From NCBI RefSeq assembly GCF_003966225.1, contig NZ_RXNU01000003.1, positions 372,001 through 436,000 on the forward strand: 64,000 nucleotides of DNA. The letters are read 5' to 3'. The notes under the pieces are model-generated. The model made no database searches. It was not told the DNA's origin and worked only from the letters and a program-made list of their open reading frames with translations. The stretch is from Shewanella canadensis (GTDB lineage Bacteria; Pseudomonadota; Gammaproteobacteria; Enterobacterales; Shewanellaceae). Positions 1 to 7,474 of this stretch are shown piece after piece. A program made the translations under genes and the position numbers. Within the stretch, counting starts at the first letter, position 1; every line of letters begins with the position of its first letter.

Positions 1-184
1 AGAGCGTTCATTCTACCCTTGTCAATACATTGTGTTAGATAGTAGTAGTGTGCGGTTGAGTTTGGCTTGCTTTTTTGGGGGTTCCCAGAGCAACTGAACA
101 TGAACTCTCATGAGAAAATTAAGTCGGAATCGATATGAACAGGATGTGAGTGAGCAATGGTTGTAACAGGAATAGGGGCTGATT

Positions 185-210
185 CGGCTTAGAATGCTCA
201 CTCTAAGCCG
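185..210. repeat. Inverted repeat downstream of the transglutaminase-like gene
   Basis: CGGCTTAG (185-192) is the reverse complement of CTAAGCCG (203-210), with a 10-nt loop. It lies just beyond the stop codon of the minus-strand gene at 240. There is no T-run on either side, so it is a weak terminator candidate at best. The rest of 1-239 shows no convincing gene. Confidence 0.4.
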
Positions 211-239
211 TAGATGGACAGTTAAACATACGAGATTGT

Positions 240-974
240 TTAAATTGCCTTTGTATTAGCGATTCCGCTTGTGCGAATTTTATTAACATTAAAATTCATT
301 AAGTAACGTAGTACATAGCGAAACATCACTTTTTTTATACCAGACAAATTACTGCCATGTCTTGAATAGAACTCATCTGGCTGAGTGAATACACCAAAGT
401 CATCGGCAATACCTTCGCTCTGTATATAGGTATCTTGCCCATTCCAATCGATATCGGGATTAGATAAGCATTTGGTCGAAATACCGTACCCTGAAAAAGA
501 TTCACTTTGGTTGGCAAAACGAGTTTGAACTTGCTTCAAGTAATCTTTATCCAAGATGTACCCCTCTAAGTTAATCCAGCGTCCATCTTGATAAACTTCC
601 ACCCAGCTATGAATAATACGTGCGGGTGCAACCATAAAAAGGTAGTCCGGGATCGCCCCTCGCTGTAAATCATTATAGATAGTAAAGCCATGGAAACGGG
701 TAGATACACCTACGGCGCGAAGCAGTGCCATTAATAATGTTCCCTTGGTATTACATTGCCCGTAACCATCTTTTAATACTAGGCTGGCGGCTAAACGATC
801 ATCCTTGTTATAGCCAAAACGTATCTCATCTCGTACATAATGATAAATGGCACCAATAGCGTCATATTGAGACAAGTTCTTCCATTTTCTTTGAGCAACC
901 AGATCTTGTATGTGGGGGTGATTGAAATCCAGCATCGACGTTGCTTGCAGATAATCTTTTGATAACTCGTTCAT
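240..974 (-). CDS. Transglutaminase-like cysteine protease family protein
   Basis: A 244-residue protein with the transglutaminase-like core. A Cys sits in the GYGQCNTKG motif (C74) at the start of a helix, a His in the IHSWVEVY strand (H122), and an Asp about 20 residues on (D142 or D144), giving the Cys-His-Asp triad order of the superfamily. Bacterial members are mostly proteases or amidases of unknown substrate. No signal peptide is visible, so it is probably cytoplasmic. It starts 69 bp downstream of the AraC-type gene on the same strand, so the two are probably cotranscribed and that regulator may control it. The substrate cannot be inferred. Confidence 0.75.
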   Translation of the reverse strand: MNELSKDYLQATSMLDFNHPHIQDLVAQRKWKNLSQYDAIGAIYHYVRDEIRFGYNKDDRLAASLVLKDGYGQCNTKGTLLMALLRAVGVSTRFHGFTIYNDLQRGAIPDYLFMVAPARIIHSWVEVYQDGRWINLEGYILDKDYLKQVQTRFANQSESFSGYGISTKCLSNPDIDWNGQDTYIQSEGIADDFGVFTQPDEFYSRHGSNLSGIKKVMFRYVLRYLMNFNVNKIRTSGIANTKAI

Positions 975-1043
975 AGGTAACTCCTCACATTGAATATGTG
1001 AACAGAGTAACCAAGGCGCTAATTCAAAACTTGAATAAACTGG

Positions 1044-1799
1044 CTAACCTTGTCGAAAAATAGCGTTTGCCTGGCGAATAGTCATTCCAAAAGTCTTTCT
1101 AAACGTGCGGCTTAAATGTGCGCTGTCTGAGAACCCTGCTAAATGAGCGGCATCTGTCGCTGAGTCTCCATTTAATATCGCCCTTACGGCACATATCATT
1201 CGACACCACAGCAGATATGGTCGCCAAGGGATGCCCAGCTCTTCACTGAATAAGTGGAGAAAACGACTCTCCGATAGAGCGAGTGATTGAGCAACCTCAG
1301 ACGCCCGCCAATTGTTAGGTTTGATACACTGACCATCCAGGCATTGGTGTAGTTCAAGCAATAGCTTCTTAATTCGACTATCCACTACTTGGGTTTCATT
1401 TTTGAGAGGGAATTGATTTGAAAGCTCTAACTCTTTGAATAGCGGGGAAAGTAGTACAGTTAAGTCATCTGTTTGTTCCGATTGTTTATCAGAGTGTTTA
1501 AAAGCCGATAAAGATGAGCTGAATCCCCTTGAAGGCTGACCTGCTAATTTTTGAGATAGTGCGACGCCTAACTCACTACTGGGTTCGACCAACAAGATCC
1601 AACCTTCATCCATTTGTAATTGATGCTCTACGTTAGAACCGATTAATATCGGTGTTGATATCTGCTTGTCATCTAGTTTGCAACAATTACCATCTCTGGG
1701 CCAGATTAGCTGAATAGCATGGTGGCGATGAGGGGAGGCGTCTATAGATGAGCCATATATGATCACGATACCAGCCTTGGCCCAAACATTAGACTTCAT
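1044..1799 (-). CDS. AraC-family transcriptional regulator
   Basis: About 251 residues. The last ~100 residues carry the two helix-turn-helix motifs of AraC/XylS regulators, including the characteristic AGFSDSAHLSRTFRKTFGM segment near the C-terminus. The N-terminal part resembles a cupin-type sensor domain (an early HRHHAIQLIW stretch) but the ligand is unknown. The start at 1799 is preferred because AAAGGGACG lies at suitable spacing, whereas the upstream ATG at 1820 has no ribosome site. The gene precedes the transglutaminase-like gene on the same strand, so that is its most likely target. Confidence 0.8.
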   Translation of the reverse strand: MKSNVWAKAGIVIIYGSSIDASPHRHHAIQLIWPRDGNCCKLDDKQISTPILIGSNVEHQLQMDEGWILLVEPSSELGVALSQKLAGQPSRGFSSSLSAFKHSDKQSEQTDDLTVLLSPLFKELELSNQFPLKNETQVVDSRIKKLLLELHQCLDGQCIKPNNWRASEVAQSLALSESRFLHLFSEELGIPWRPYLLWCRMICAVRAILNGDSATDAAHLAGFSDSAHLSRTFRKTFGMTIRQANAIFRQG

Positions 1800-1930
1800 C
1801 ACTTTTCGTCCCTTTAACATTTGACACTTTGTGCAGGTATTCTACCGGATTTCTCTTTTTAGATTGTACTCTTAACCACTTCATAGCAACGCTTGCCTTG
1901 AAAACAGGGTAAAGGCCGTTCCTACAACGA

Positions 1931-1966
1931 AATCGAACATGTAATCGAACATGTAATCGAACATGT
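1931..1966. repeat. 12-bp tandem repeat, three copies
   Basis: AATCGAACATGT is repeated three times without interruption (1931-1942, 1943-1954, 1955-1966). It lies between the AraC gene and the DUF2784 gene, in the likely promoter region of the AraC gene. Each unit contains ACATGT, itself a palindrome, so it could be an iterated binding site. Confidence 0.7.
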
Positions 1967-2014
1967 AATTTACTATAAATAAGTGGCTTGGGCTTGTTCA
2001 ACTCTGAATAAAGC

Positions 2015-2431
2015 CTAGTTAGGTGGTACATGATTTCCGCGCGTAGTAAACGAACGCGGACGTACCCAAAACCAACAAGCCAAAACAAGTAATCCAAATG
2101 TGGTGTAGCAAACGATAAACACCCACTCAGGAGCCTGATAATATAAAACTTCGGTTAGCCAATGAGATACAAATGAACCTGCATACACAGCATCGCCAGC
2201 CTTAGAACGGAGCGCCATTTCCCAACTTGTGAGCGGGCAAATCACGCCAAACCATGACTGGAACACGACAACCGCAAGACTCGTGATGTGGGCCACACGA
2301 AACCATGGATTTCTAACCCAGGACCACGAAAATAGCTTTCCGGTTAAGATCAGAAGCAGACCGAATATAACGAATCCAACAAAAATAACATGAGTAAAGA
2401 GCAAAGTTTCCGCTGCAAATATATAGAGCAC
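2015..2431 (-). CDS. DUF2784 family membrane protein
   Basis: A 138-residue integral membrane protein with about four hydrophobic helices. It shows the family pattern of a WFRVAH motif at the start of the second helix and GVICPLTSWE before a GSFVSHW stretch, which I recognise as DUF2784. Function is unknown for the family. Translation appears to start at a GTG preceded by a G-rich site (GGGGGGACTGAAG). It is a single gene, with the AraC/transglutaminase pair downstream and a host-attachment-family gene upstream on the same strand. Confidence 0.75.
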   Translation of the reverse strand: MLYIFAAETLLFTHVIFVGFVIFGLLLILTGKLFSWSWVRNPWFRVAHITSLAVVVFQSWFGVICPLTSWEMALRSKAGDAVYAGSFVSHWLTEVLYYQAPEWVFIVCYTTFGLLVLACWFWVRPRSFTTRGNHVPPN

Positions 2432-2536
2432 CTTCAGTCCCCCCTAGCCACCTGCTTTTTATTGATACCTCCGGCTACCCGATTAAATTTTTTGGCTCCG
2501 CTGTATATGCATTAATAAAAACATGGGTTAGCCGAC

Positions 2537-2986
2537 TTATGTGGTCAGGTGGGGCAGAATAGTGGGCAGGTGTCCTCTAATCGAGTTAACGTCCTGCTCA
2601 ACGATATCTTTGTCGATCTCCAACGTAATAACCTTAGCGACGTTACTGCTCATCTCCTTGCGCAAGTGCCCAAGGAACGTCGGTGCGGCAACAACAATCA
2701 GTTGACTGAATTTCTGCGAATAATGTGCCGCCTCTAGGTATTTACAGAGCTCTCTGGCAAATTTGACCGCCTCATACTCTTTGGGAGCGGTTTTCCCACC
2801 AACAGAGTGGTGGCTATCAGTTGCACCACCTGCCTGACTTCCTGGCAGATCGGAGGTTAGCTTCTGTTCGTGCTGCTGTGCCTCGGGATGGATCATGTCT
2901 TCAATTTCACTTAATGCAGATTTTGTTGTTTCTGCGTTAAATAGACGTGCATGCGCGCTATCGGCTACCAAAATCCAACTGCTCAT
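2537..2986 (-). CDS. Host attachment (AtsE-like) family protein
   Basis: A 149-residue protein that begins with SSWILVADSAHARLF and contains a Gly/Ser/His-rich middle (about residues 48-66) followed by FARELCKYL and an LIVVAAPTFLGHLR motif. This arrangement is that of the 'protein required for attachment to host cells' family (Pfam Host_attach), related in fold to the eRF1-like baeRF proteins. The biochemical role is unknown. The start is supported by GGGAGAGATATA directly before the ATG. It lies near an HPF/RaiA-like gene on the same strand, so a ribosome- or stress-related role is possible, but that is inference. Confidence 0.75.
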   Translation of the reverse strand: MSSWILVADSAHARLFNAETTKSALSEIEDMIHPEAQQHEQKLTSDLPGSQAGGATDSHHSVGGKTAPKEYEAVKFARELCKYLEAAHYSQKFSQLIVVAAPTFLGHLRKEMSSNVAKVITLEIDKDIVEQDVNSIRGHLPTILPHLTT

Positions 2987-3214
2987 TATATCTCTCCCGG
3001 TAAGTTTATAATTAATAACCTATCCAAATTTAAAATTAGACAATTCGAGTCACCTATATTGTAGGCAATATCGGTCAGCTCGCCAGAGGCATACAGTCTG
3101 AATTATTCTTTATCAGTAAACTAAGCTTTCGGATAAGAAAAAGTATGAGAGGGGATAACACTCTTTGTGCCGTTGCTTGTTAGGCTTAAGCATGGGTCAC
3201 CAAAGGGCTCGCTG

Positions 3215-3532
3215 TTACCACTTGCCATGCTTAACCAACTCTGTCTCTAGCAAATTAACCATTTGTTGGGACGCATCTGCAACCGCTTCCTCAATCGTTT
3301 CCGCCTGTTCGCTGATTGCAATTGGGTGTTCCCCGGCAAGCCTAACCTCCAGTAAACAGCGCTTGTCCGTCATTCCGGACTTGGCCGAGCTGTCCTCGTC
3401 ACTTAAATGTACTTCAATGCGCGTTATATGATCACTGAAACGGCTTAGATCGGATCTCAAAACATCTTCGATACTTTGAGCAAGTGCTTCTCGTCCGGAG
3501 ATGTTCTTATCTGTATTGACCTGGATTTGCAT
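3215..3532 (-). CDS. HPF/RaiA-like ribosome-associated protein
   Basis: A 105-residue protein with the beta-alpha-beta-beta-beta-alpha layout of ribosome hibernation factors: MQIQVNTDKNI at the N-terminus, an IEVHLSDEDSS strand and a C-terminal helix with EEAVADASQQMVNLLE. It is a divergent, stand-alone member and is not the usual hpf next to rpoN. It may bind the 30S decoding centre like its relatives, but target-site residues cannot be checked here. A 10-bp inverted repeat (3186-3195 with 3225-3234) spans its stop codon and may help end transcription. Confidence 0.65.
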   Translation of the reverse strand: MQIQVNTDKNISGREALAQSIEDVLRSDLSRFSDHITRIEVHLSDEDSSAKSGMTDKRCLLEVRLAGEHPIAISEQAETIEEAVADASQQMVNLLETELVKHGKW

Positions 3533-3894
3533 GACAATGTTCTCTTGTAATTTGAGTTTACGGTAGGCCTAACGCTTTACTATAGTGCGCATGCCGTTTT
3601 CTAACCCTATTGTCCAAACCTGTACAACTCTAAATATCTGAAATGCACAATATTATATTAGGTCACAAGTGAAAAATGCGCATAGTTTAGTGAGTTATTC
3701 CTTATAAACGCGCTCAAATAAATACGATTGCATAAGTTCACTGATAGATAAGGTTCCAATGCACGCTCAAAACCTATTAGATACAACAGAGGGAGGATAT
3801 CTGTCTGTTTCATCGTCAGCGGTTCTACAGAACTTTACTCATTAGTTATTGTATGACAAATCCACAACGGTGCTTCAGGAATATACAAGAGTGG
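3533..3894. other. Gene-poor AT-rich stretch with a 28-codon ORF
   Basis: No recognisable gene. One short plus-strand ORF runs from ATG at 3759 to a stop at 3845 (28 codons) but has no good ribosome-binding site and no recognised family. A TATACA hexamer at 3882-3887 could be a -10 element for the inverted-repeat region that follows, though no clear -35 is seen. Confidence 0.3.
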
Positions 3895-4281
3895 TCACAC
3901 GAAAGGAGGTGTGAACGTGTTACATGAGATCCGTAACACGCTCATGGACAAAAGCTTGTTTGCTTGTCGGATAACAAGCTTGAAGTATCTTTTATTGGTT
4001 CTTTGGGCTGATTGGGTATAGGCATATGTGTTTGAAGCTTGTTCCTTCAATTTTGTTTATCGCTTGCAGCGTGCTTTAGTGCAAGTAATTTCTCGGTACG
4101 CTGTGAATATCCCTATACGCTCTACGGTTTCATCCATGAAACCGAAGTCCTCGAACTCACTCGCACCTGAGTTATTTGTTTCTTCGATTTGGGTTTACAA
4201 GTGCTCTCAAACTCGTTTCAGGACAAAACCTACTTAGGACAGAAGCGCTAAGAAGATTATCTAGAATAAGAAAATCTTCTT
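3895..4281. ncRNA. Candidate structured RNA: chain of inverted repeats
   Basis: This 387-nt stretch has no credible long ORF but holds a run of perfect inverted repeats with short loops: 3895-3900/3909-3914, 3916-3923/3933-3940 (8 bp), 3952-3960/3973-3981 (9 bp), 4032-4037/4045-4050, 4063-4068/4080-4085, 4125-4133/4136-4144 (9 bp), 4154-4159/4168-4173 and 4250-4258/4273-4281 (9 bp). Such density is far above chance and suggests a folded RNA or a relic of a mobile element. An AAAGGAGGTG sequence at 3903 precedes a 34-codon GTG ORF (3917-4021), which may be incidental. It does not match 6S, tmRNA, RNase P, SRP or CsrB as I know them. Strand is uncertain. Confidence 0.45.
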
Positions 4282-4298
4282 GAAGTGTTCAATCAAAC

Positions 4299-5273
4299 TT
4301 AATTAGCTCCGATCCCTTTGACCTGTACCTTTGACCCTGACCCTGTTGTTGAGCTTTCATTGAGTGAAATTACTTGCTGGAAGCTGGAACGAAGAATCTT
4401 TTCCAGCGAATTCATGGCCGGGTGCTGATACCAGGTGCGGTGATATATAAAGCCATATTCGTATTCTATCGGATGACCATCGTTAGTGACTGGCCGCCAA
4501 GTTAATCCTCTACGTCGATATTCGGGATAAGCATTAGAAGCAAATACCAGATAATTGAACCGTTCGGCACAGCTCAGGGCTGCATGCATTGAGGGAACGG
4601 TAATGGCGGATTTCAGTGTTACTCCATGCCGTTCAATCACAGTATTTTCTTGGTTTTGAACGTTCGCCCCGGGATCGAGCAGGGCTACCTGAACCTTCTC
4701 CAGTTGGCCGATATCTATGCTGTCAAATTTGGCCAGAGGGTTGTCTGGGCGCAGGTACACCCCAATAGTTACCGAGCCTAAGCGGCGCTGAATGATGTTA
4801 CCCGAGCAGTCAAAGGGAAAGCTATTAATACCTATTGCAAAGTCGCCTGAGTCCAGGTTTGGCATATTATCAATAGGCCATACATGACTCTTCAACTCCA
4901 GTTGACAGTCCTGCTCTTGTAATCCAGCCATAAGTCCAACGGTCACGGGCTCACTTAAATAAGTGGGGGCAAAGATGCTCAGGGTACCTTTCAATTTTCC
5001 CAAGGGACTGTCACTGGTTTTACACAGACAATCCTCAATGCCGGACAATAAAGGAAAAACTCTACTCATTAAGTCTTTCGCTAATGCAGTCGAGTGATAC
5101 TGGCCATTGCTCAGAATAAACAGCTCATTATCGAAGTGACTGCGCAGCTGTGCCAGTCCCCGGTTCAGTGTTGAGCGGCTTATTCCCAAATGATTGATGA
5201 TAGTGCTTGCAGTTTTATACTTGTCAATAATGAGTAAATACCGGAGAAGATTCAGATCTAAAGGTTGAGTCAT
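4299..5273 (-). CDS. LysR-type transcriptional regulator
   Basis: A 324-residue regulator with an N-terminal LysR-type helix-turn-helix (residues ~5-65, including a SRSTLNRGLAQLRSHFDNELF segment) and a periplasmic-binding-protein-like effector domain. The HTH is divergent from textbook LysR proteins. It is transcribed away from the cytochrome b/ferredoxin/AOR operon that starts at 5896, with a 622-bp shared upstream region, so regulation of that operon is the natural guess. The Gly/Ser-rich C-terminal tail after about residue 300 is not part of the usual fold. Confidence 0.8.
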   Translation of the reverse strand: MTQPLDLNLLRYLLIIDKYKTASTIINHLGISRSTLNRGLAQLRSHFDNELFILSNGQYHSTALAKDLMSRVFPLLSGIEDCLCKTSDSPLGKLKGTLSIFAPTYLSEPVTVGLMAGLQEQDCQLELKSHVWPIDNMPNLDSGDFAIGINSFPFDCSGNIIQRRLGSVTIGVYLRPDNPLAKFDSIDIGQLEKVQVALLDPGANVQNQENTVIERHGVTLKSAITVPSMHAALSCAERFNYLVFASNAYPEYRRRGLTWRPVTNDGHPIEYEYGFIYHRTWYQHPAMNSLEKILRSSFQQVISLNESSTTGSGSKVQVKGIGAN

Positions 5274-5895
5274 TTTCTTTCGCCCCGTTGCTTAGGTACC
5301 ACTGTCATCGGTGAATTGCCGATAATATTCAGTACGTGAGGTTGGGGTTCCACAATGTTGCGCTCTGGCTAACATCGTATGGTCGGCACGGCTCGTGTCT
5401 TTCATTGCATAATGTCCTCTTTGATTACTACTACTCACCCTTGGTAAGTTCACCTTTGGCATAGTGCTTTATTATTATATTTAGAGACTATTTTGAGTTT
5501 TCCGGTTGGGTTTCAGTTAGCTGGTGTACAGCCAGTATCTTAGGTGTAAACCATTGTTAAATAGGTTGTTAGTTTCCACACGATGATTGTCTTTATCTGA
5601 CGATAGCAAGGCAGTGAGCGTCATATCTATGCGTTTATTCAAAGCAAAGAGCTTTACGCTTTCTGTCGTTGCTTCGCAACTCGTCAAACCATGAAAATAA
5701 ACGTTAGCTGAAAGTAAATTAAAGGCGAGGAAAGTGCAACAACTAAGTTAAAGACTGTCGTGCCTGAGTCAATTTTGCGCTTAGGATATTCCAAATTTGA
5801 TTAGTTATTTCAGGAATACTTTATATATCAGTCCATTCGGCAGAGTTTGACCGCCGATGAGCCGATATTCCTAACTAGCCAATATTGGAGTCTTT
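5274..5895. promoter_or_regulatory. Divergent control region, LysR gene and redox operon
   Basis: A 622-bp region between divergent genes. On the minus strand a 37-codon ORF (5405 down to 5292) starts with ATG 9 nt after AGAGGA and ends 18 bp before the LysR start. It could be a leader or a small protein. A short hairpin GTTGC-ttc-GCAAC lies near 5670. A TTGAT half-site resembling FNR occurs near 5800, but the second half is poor. No confident promoter was identified. Confidence 0.35.
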
Positions 5896-6783
5896 ATGAC
5901 AAAACAACCGAACAATCTGTTGGGGTGGTTACTCGGCACGGGGGTGGCCCTTTTGCTTTGTGCCATCAGTGTCGCAGTATCGTCCTATCATGGCGAGCAG
6001 GGCCGGGAAACCGTGTTGCTCTTTGATAGCTTGCCGTATCTGCCCATATTTGTTTTTGCCGTTACCCTGTTGACCGCATCAAAGTTGCGGCGCCCGGGCG
6101 ATCGCATCGAAGGTGACCGGGTCCTGCGTCATGATGGTATCGCTCGATTAACCCATTGGACTACTGCCTTTGGTTGCCTGTTGTTGCTGGCTACGGGGAT
6201 TGCTCTGGGCTTTCTGTTTATTCCACGTTTTGTGGTCGATGCAACTGCCACGGCGATTATGTTTAACCTGCATTTTGTCGGGGTTTTATTTTTCGTCTTT
6301 GGTTGCGGTCTGTGGGCCACCAATCAATTGGTAGAGCCCCGGCGCCTTGGCACACACCTACCGGACGAATCGGTTTGGGTGGAGTTGAAGAAGTCTGTGC
6401 TGCATTACACCCATATGCTGGGTATGACCCAAATTCATGTAGAAGCCCCGAAATATCACCATTCAGGACGCCTCGCCGGGTTAGTGATTATTGCCTCGTC
6501 ATCTGTGGTTATCCTATCCGGTTTCGGGAAGTTACTGGCCCGCAGTGCGGACCTCAATCCGGACATTGCGGAGCTGATCAACCTGAGCCACGGCTGGGCA
6601 GCATTGGCACTCTTGCTGCTGATCCCCGTGCATGCGTTTCTGGGCGGAATAGCCCCCTGGGCCTGGAATACATTAACAGGCATGTTTACCGGTTATGTGA
6701 GCCGTGATTATGCCCAAAAAGAGCATGCAATTTGGTTCCGGGAATTAGAAGAAAAGCAGCGTCATCAGGAGTCGCAACAATGA
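5896..6783 (+). CDS. Membrane cytochrome b subunit (formate-dehydrogenase gamma type)
   Basis: A 295-residue protein with about six hydrophobic helices. The second half resembles the di-haem cytochrome b subunits of formate dehydrogenase and [NiFe] hydrogenase: a RLTHWTTAFGCLLLLATG helix with a ligand-type His, NLHFVGVLFF, and a final NLSHGWAALALLLLIPVHAFLGG helix with two His. These are candidate haem ligands. The N-terminal ~65 residues add two further helices. The role would be to pass electrons between quinone and the ferredoxin subunit encoded next, whose ATG overlaps this stop codon (ATGA). The start has GGAG eight bases upstream. The E. coli YdhU subunit is a functional analogue. Confidence 0.8.
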   Translation: MTKQPNNLLGWLLGTGVALLLCAISVAVSSYHGEQGRETVLLFDSLPYLPIFVFAVTLLTASKLRRPGDRIEGDRVLRHDGIARLTHWTTAFGCLLLLATGIALGFLFIPRFVVDATATAIMFNLHFVGVLFFVFGCGLWATNQLVEPRRLGTHLPDESVWVELKKSVLHYTHMLGMTQIHVEAPKYHHSGRLAGLVIIASSSVVILSGFGKLLARSADLNPDIAELINLSHGWAALALLLLIPVHAFLGGIAPWAWNTLTGMFTGYVSRDYAQKEHAIWFRELEEKQRHQESQQ

Positions 6784-7466
6784 CCACGAACAAGAACAGC
6801 TTCGAAATGGATACCGGCCGGCGTCATTTCCTGGCCGCGATAGGCGGTGCGGGAATGTTGATTGGCTTAAGCGGTACTGCCTATGCCTTGCGCGACGAAA
6901 AAATCTATATAAAAACCTCTGGTGGGGCGCTGGTGGTCGATCTAAAAAAATGCATGGGTTGTGGCACCTGTATGACAACTTGTTCATTAGCTCATCACGG
7001 CAAAGCTTCGGTGTCCTTATCACGCATTCAGATCACTCAGGACGTGTTCAAGTCGTTTCCACAAGATATAGAGATGAGTACCTGTCTCCAATGTGACGAT
7101 GCCCCCTGCGTCGCGGCTTGTCCGGTAAATGCGAATAAGGCCAGTGAAGACTTTGGCTTTGTGCGCGACATTGACCCGGTTAAGTGTATTGGCTGTATGC
7201 AGTGCATCGAAGCCTGTCCCCAAACCCCGAAGCGGGTGCAATGGAACCCGATCACCCGCAGCGCACAGAAATGCGATTTATGCCTCAATACCCCATTCAT
7301 GGAGGAACAAGGTGGAATTGGAGGTGTCCAGGCGTGTAAAAAAGTCTGTCCTGTTGGCGCTATCGGTTTTATTACCGAGCTGCCAGATCAAAGCACCCCC
7401 AAGAGCTATGTAGTGAACCTGCGAAATGAAAACTGGGCCAAGACCGGTAAAACAATAGAAGACTGA
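6780..7466 (+). CDS. Tat-exported ferredoxin-type subunit, four [4Fe-4S] clusters
   Basis: 228 residues from the ATG that overlaps the previous stop. A twin-arginine signal is visible: R14-R15-H-F-L followed by a Gly/Ala-rich hydrophobic run to about A36. The mature part has cysteine groups C58-C61-C64-C68, CLQCDDAPCVAAC, CIGCMQCIEAC, and CDLC with a late CKKVC, typical of a 16-Cys electron-transfer subunit (HybA/NrfC/YdhX-like). It would wire the AOR-type catalytic subunit to cytochrome b. The Tat signal points to a periplasmic complex even though the catalytic subunit has no signal of its own. Confidence 0.85.
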   Translation: MTTNKNSFEMDTGRRHFLAAIGGAGMLIGLSGTAYALRDEKIYIKTSGGALVVDLKKCMGCGTCMTTCSLAHHGKASVSLSRIQITQDVFKSFPQDIEMSTCLQCDDAPCVAACPVNANKASEDFGFVRDIDPVKCIGCMQCIEACPQTPKRVQWNPITRSAQKCDLCLNTPFMEEQGGIGGVQACKKVCPVGAIGFITELPDQSTPKSYVVNLRNENWAKTGKTIED

Positions 7467-7474
7467 GAAATTTC

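Noticed and set aside
1789..2097. 102-codon minus-strand frame spanning the AraC upstream region
   Set aside because: Its middle is just the translation of the 12-bp tandem repeat (L-H-V-R units), it overlaps the AraC start, and it has no recognisable domain.
4028..4237. 69-codon plus-strand frame
   Set aside because: It lies within the inverted-repeat-rich region and its codons are dictated by the hairpins; no ribosome-binding site and no domain.
3895..4281. CsrB-type RNA or group II intron as explanation of the inverted repeats
   Set aside because: GGA motifs are too few and not in the loops as in CsrB; no intron 5' end, domain V or reverse transcriptase is visible.
5795..5815. FNR-like site before the redox operon
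   Set aside because: Only one half (TTGAT) matches; the second half is too degenerate to call.
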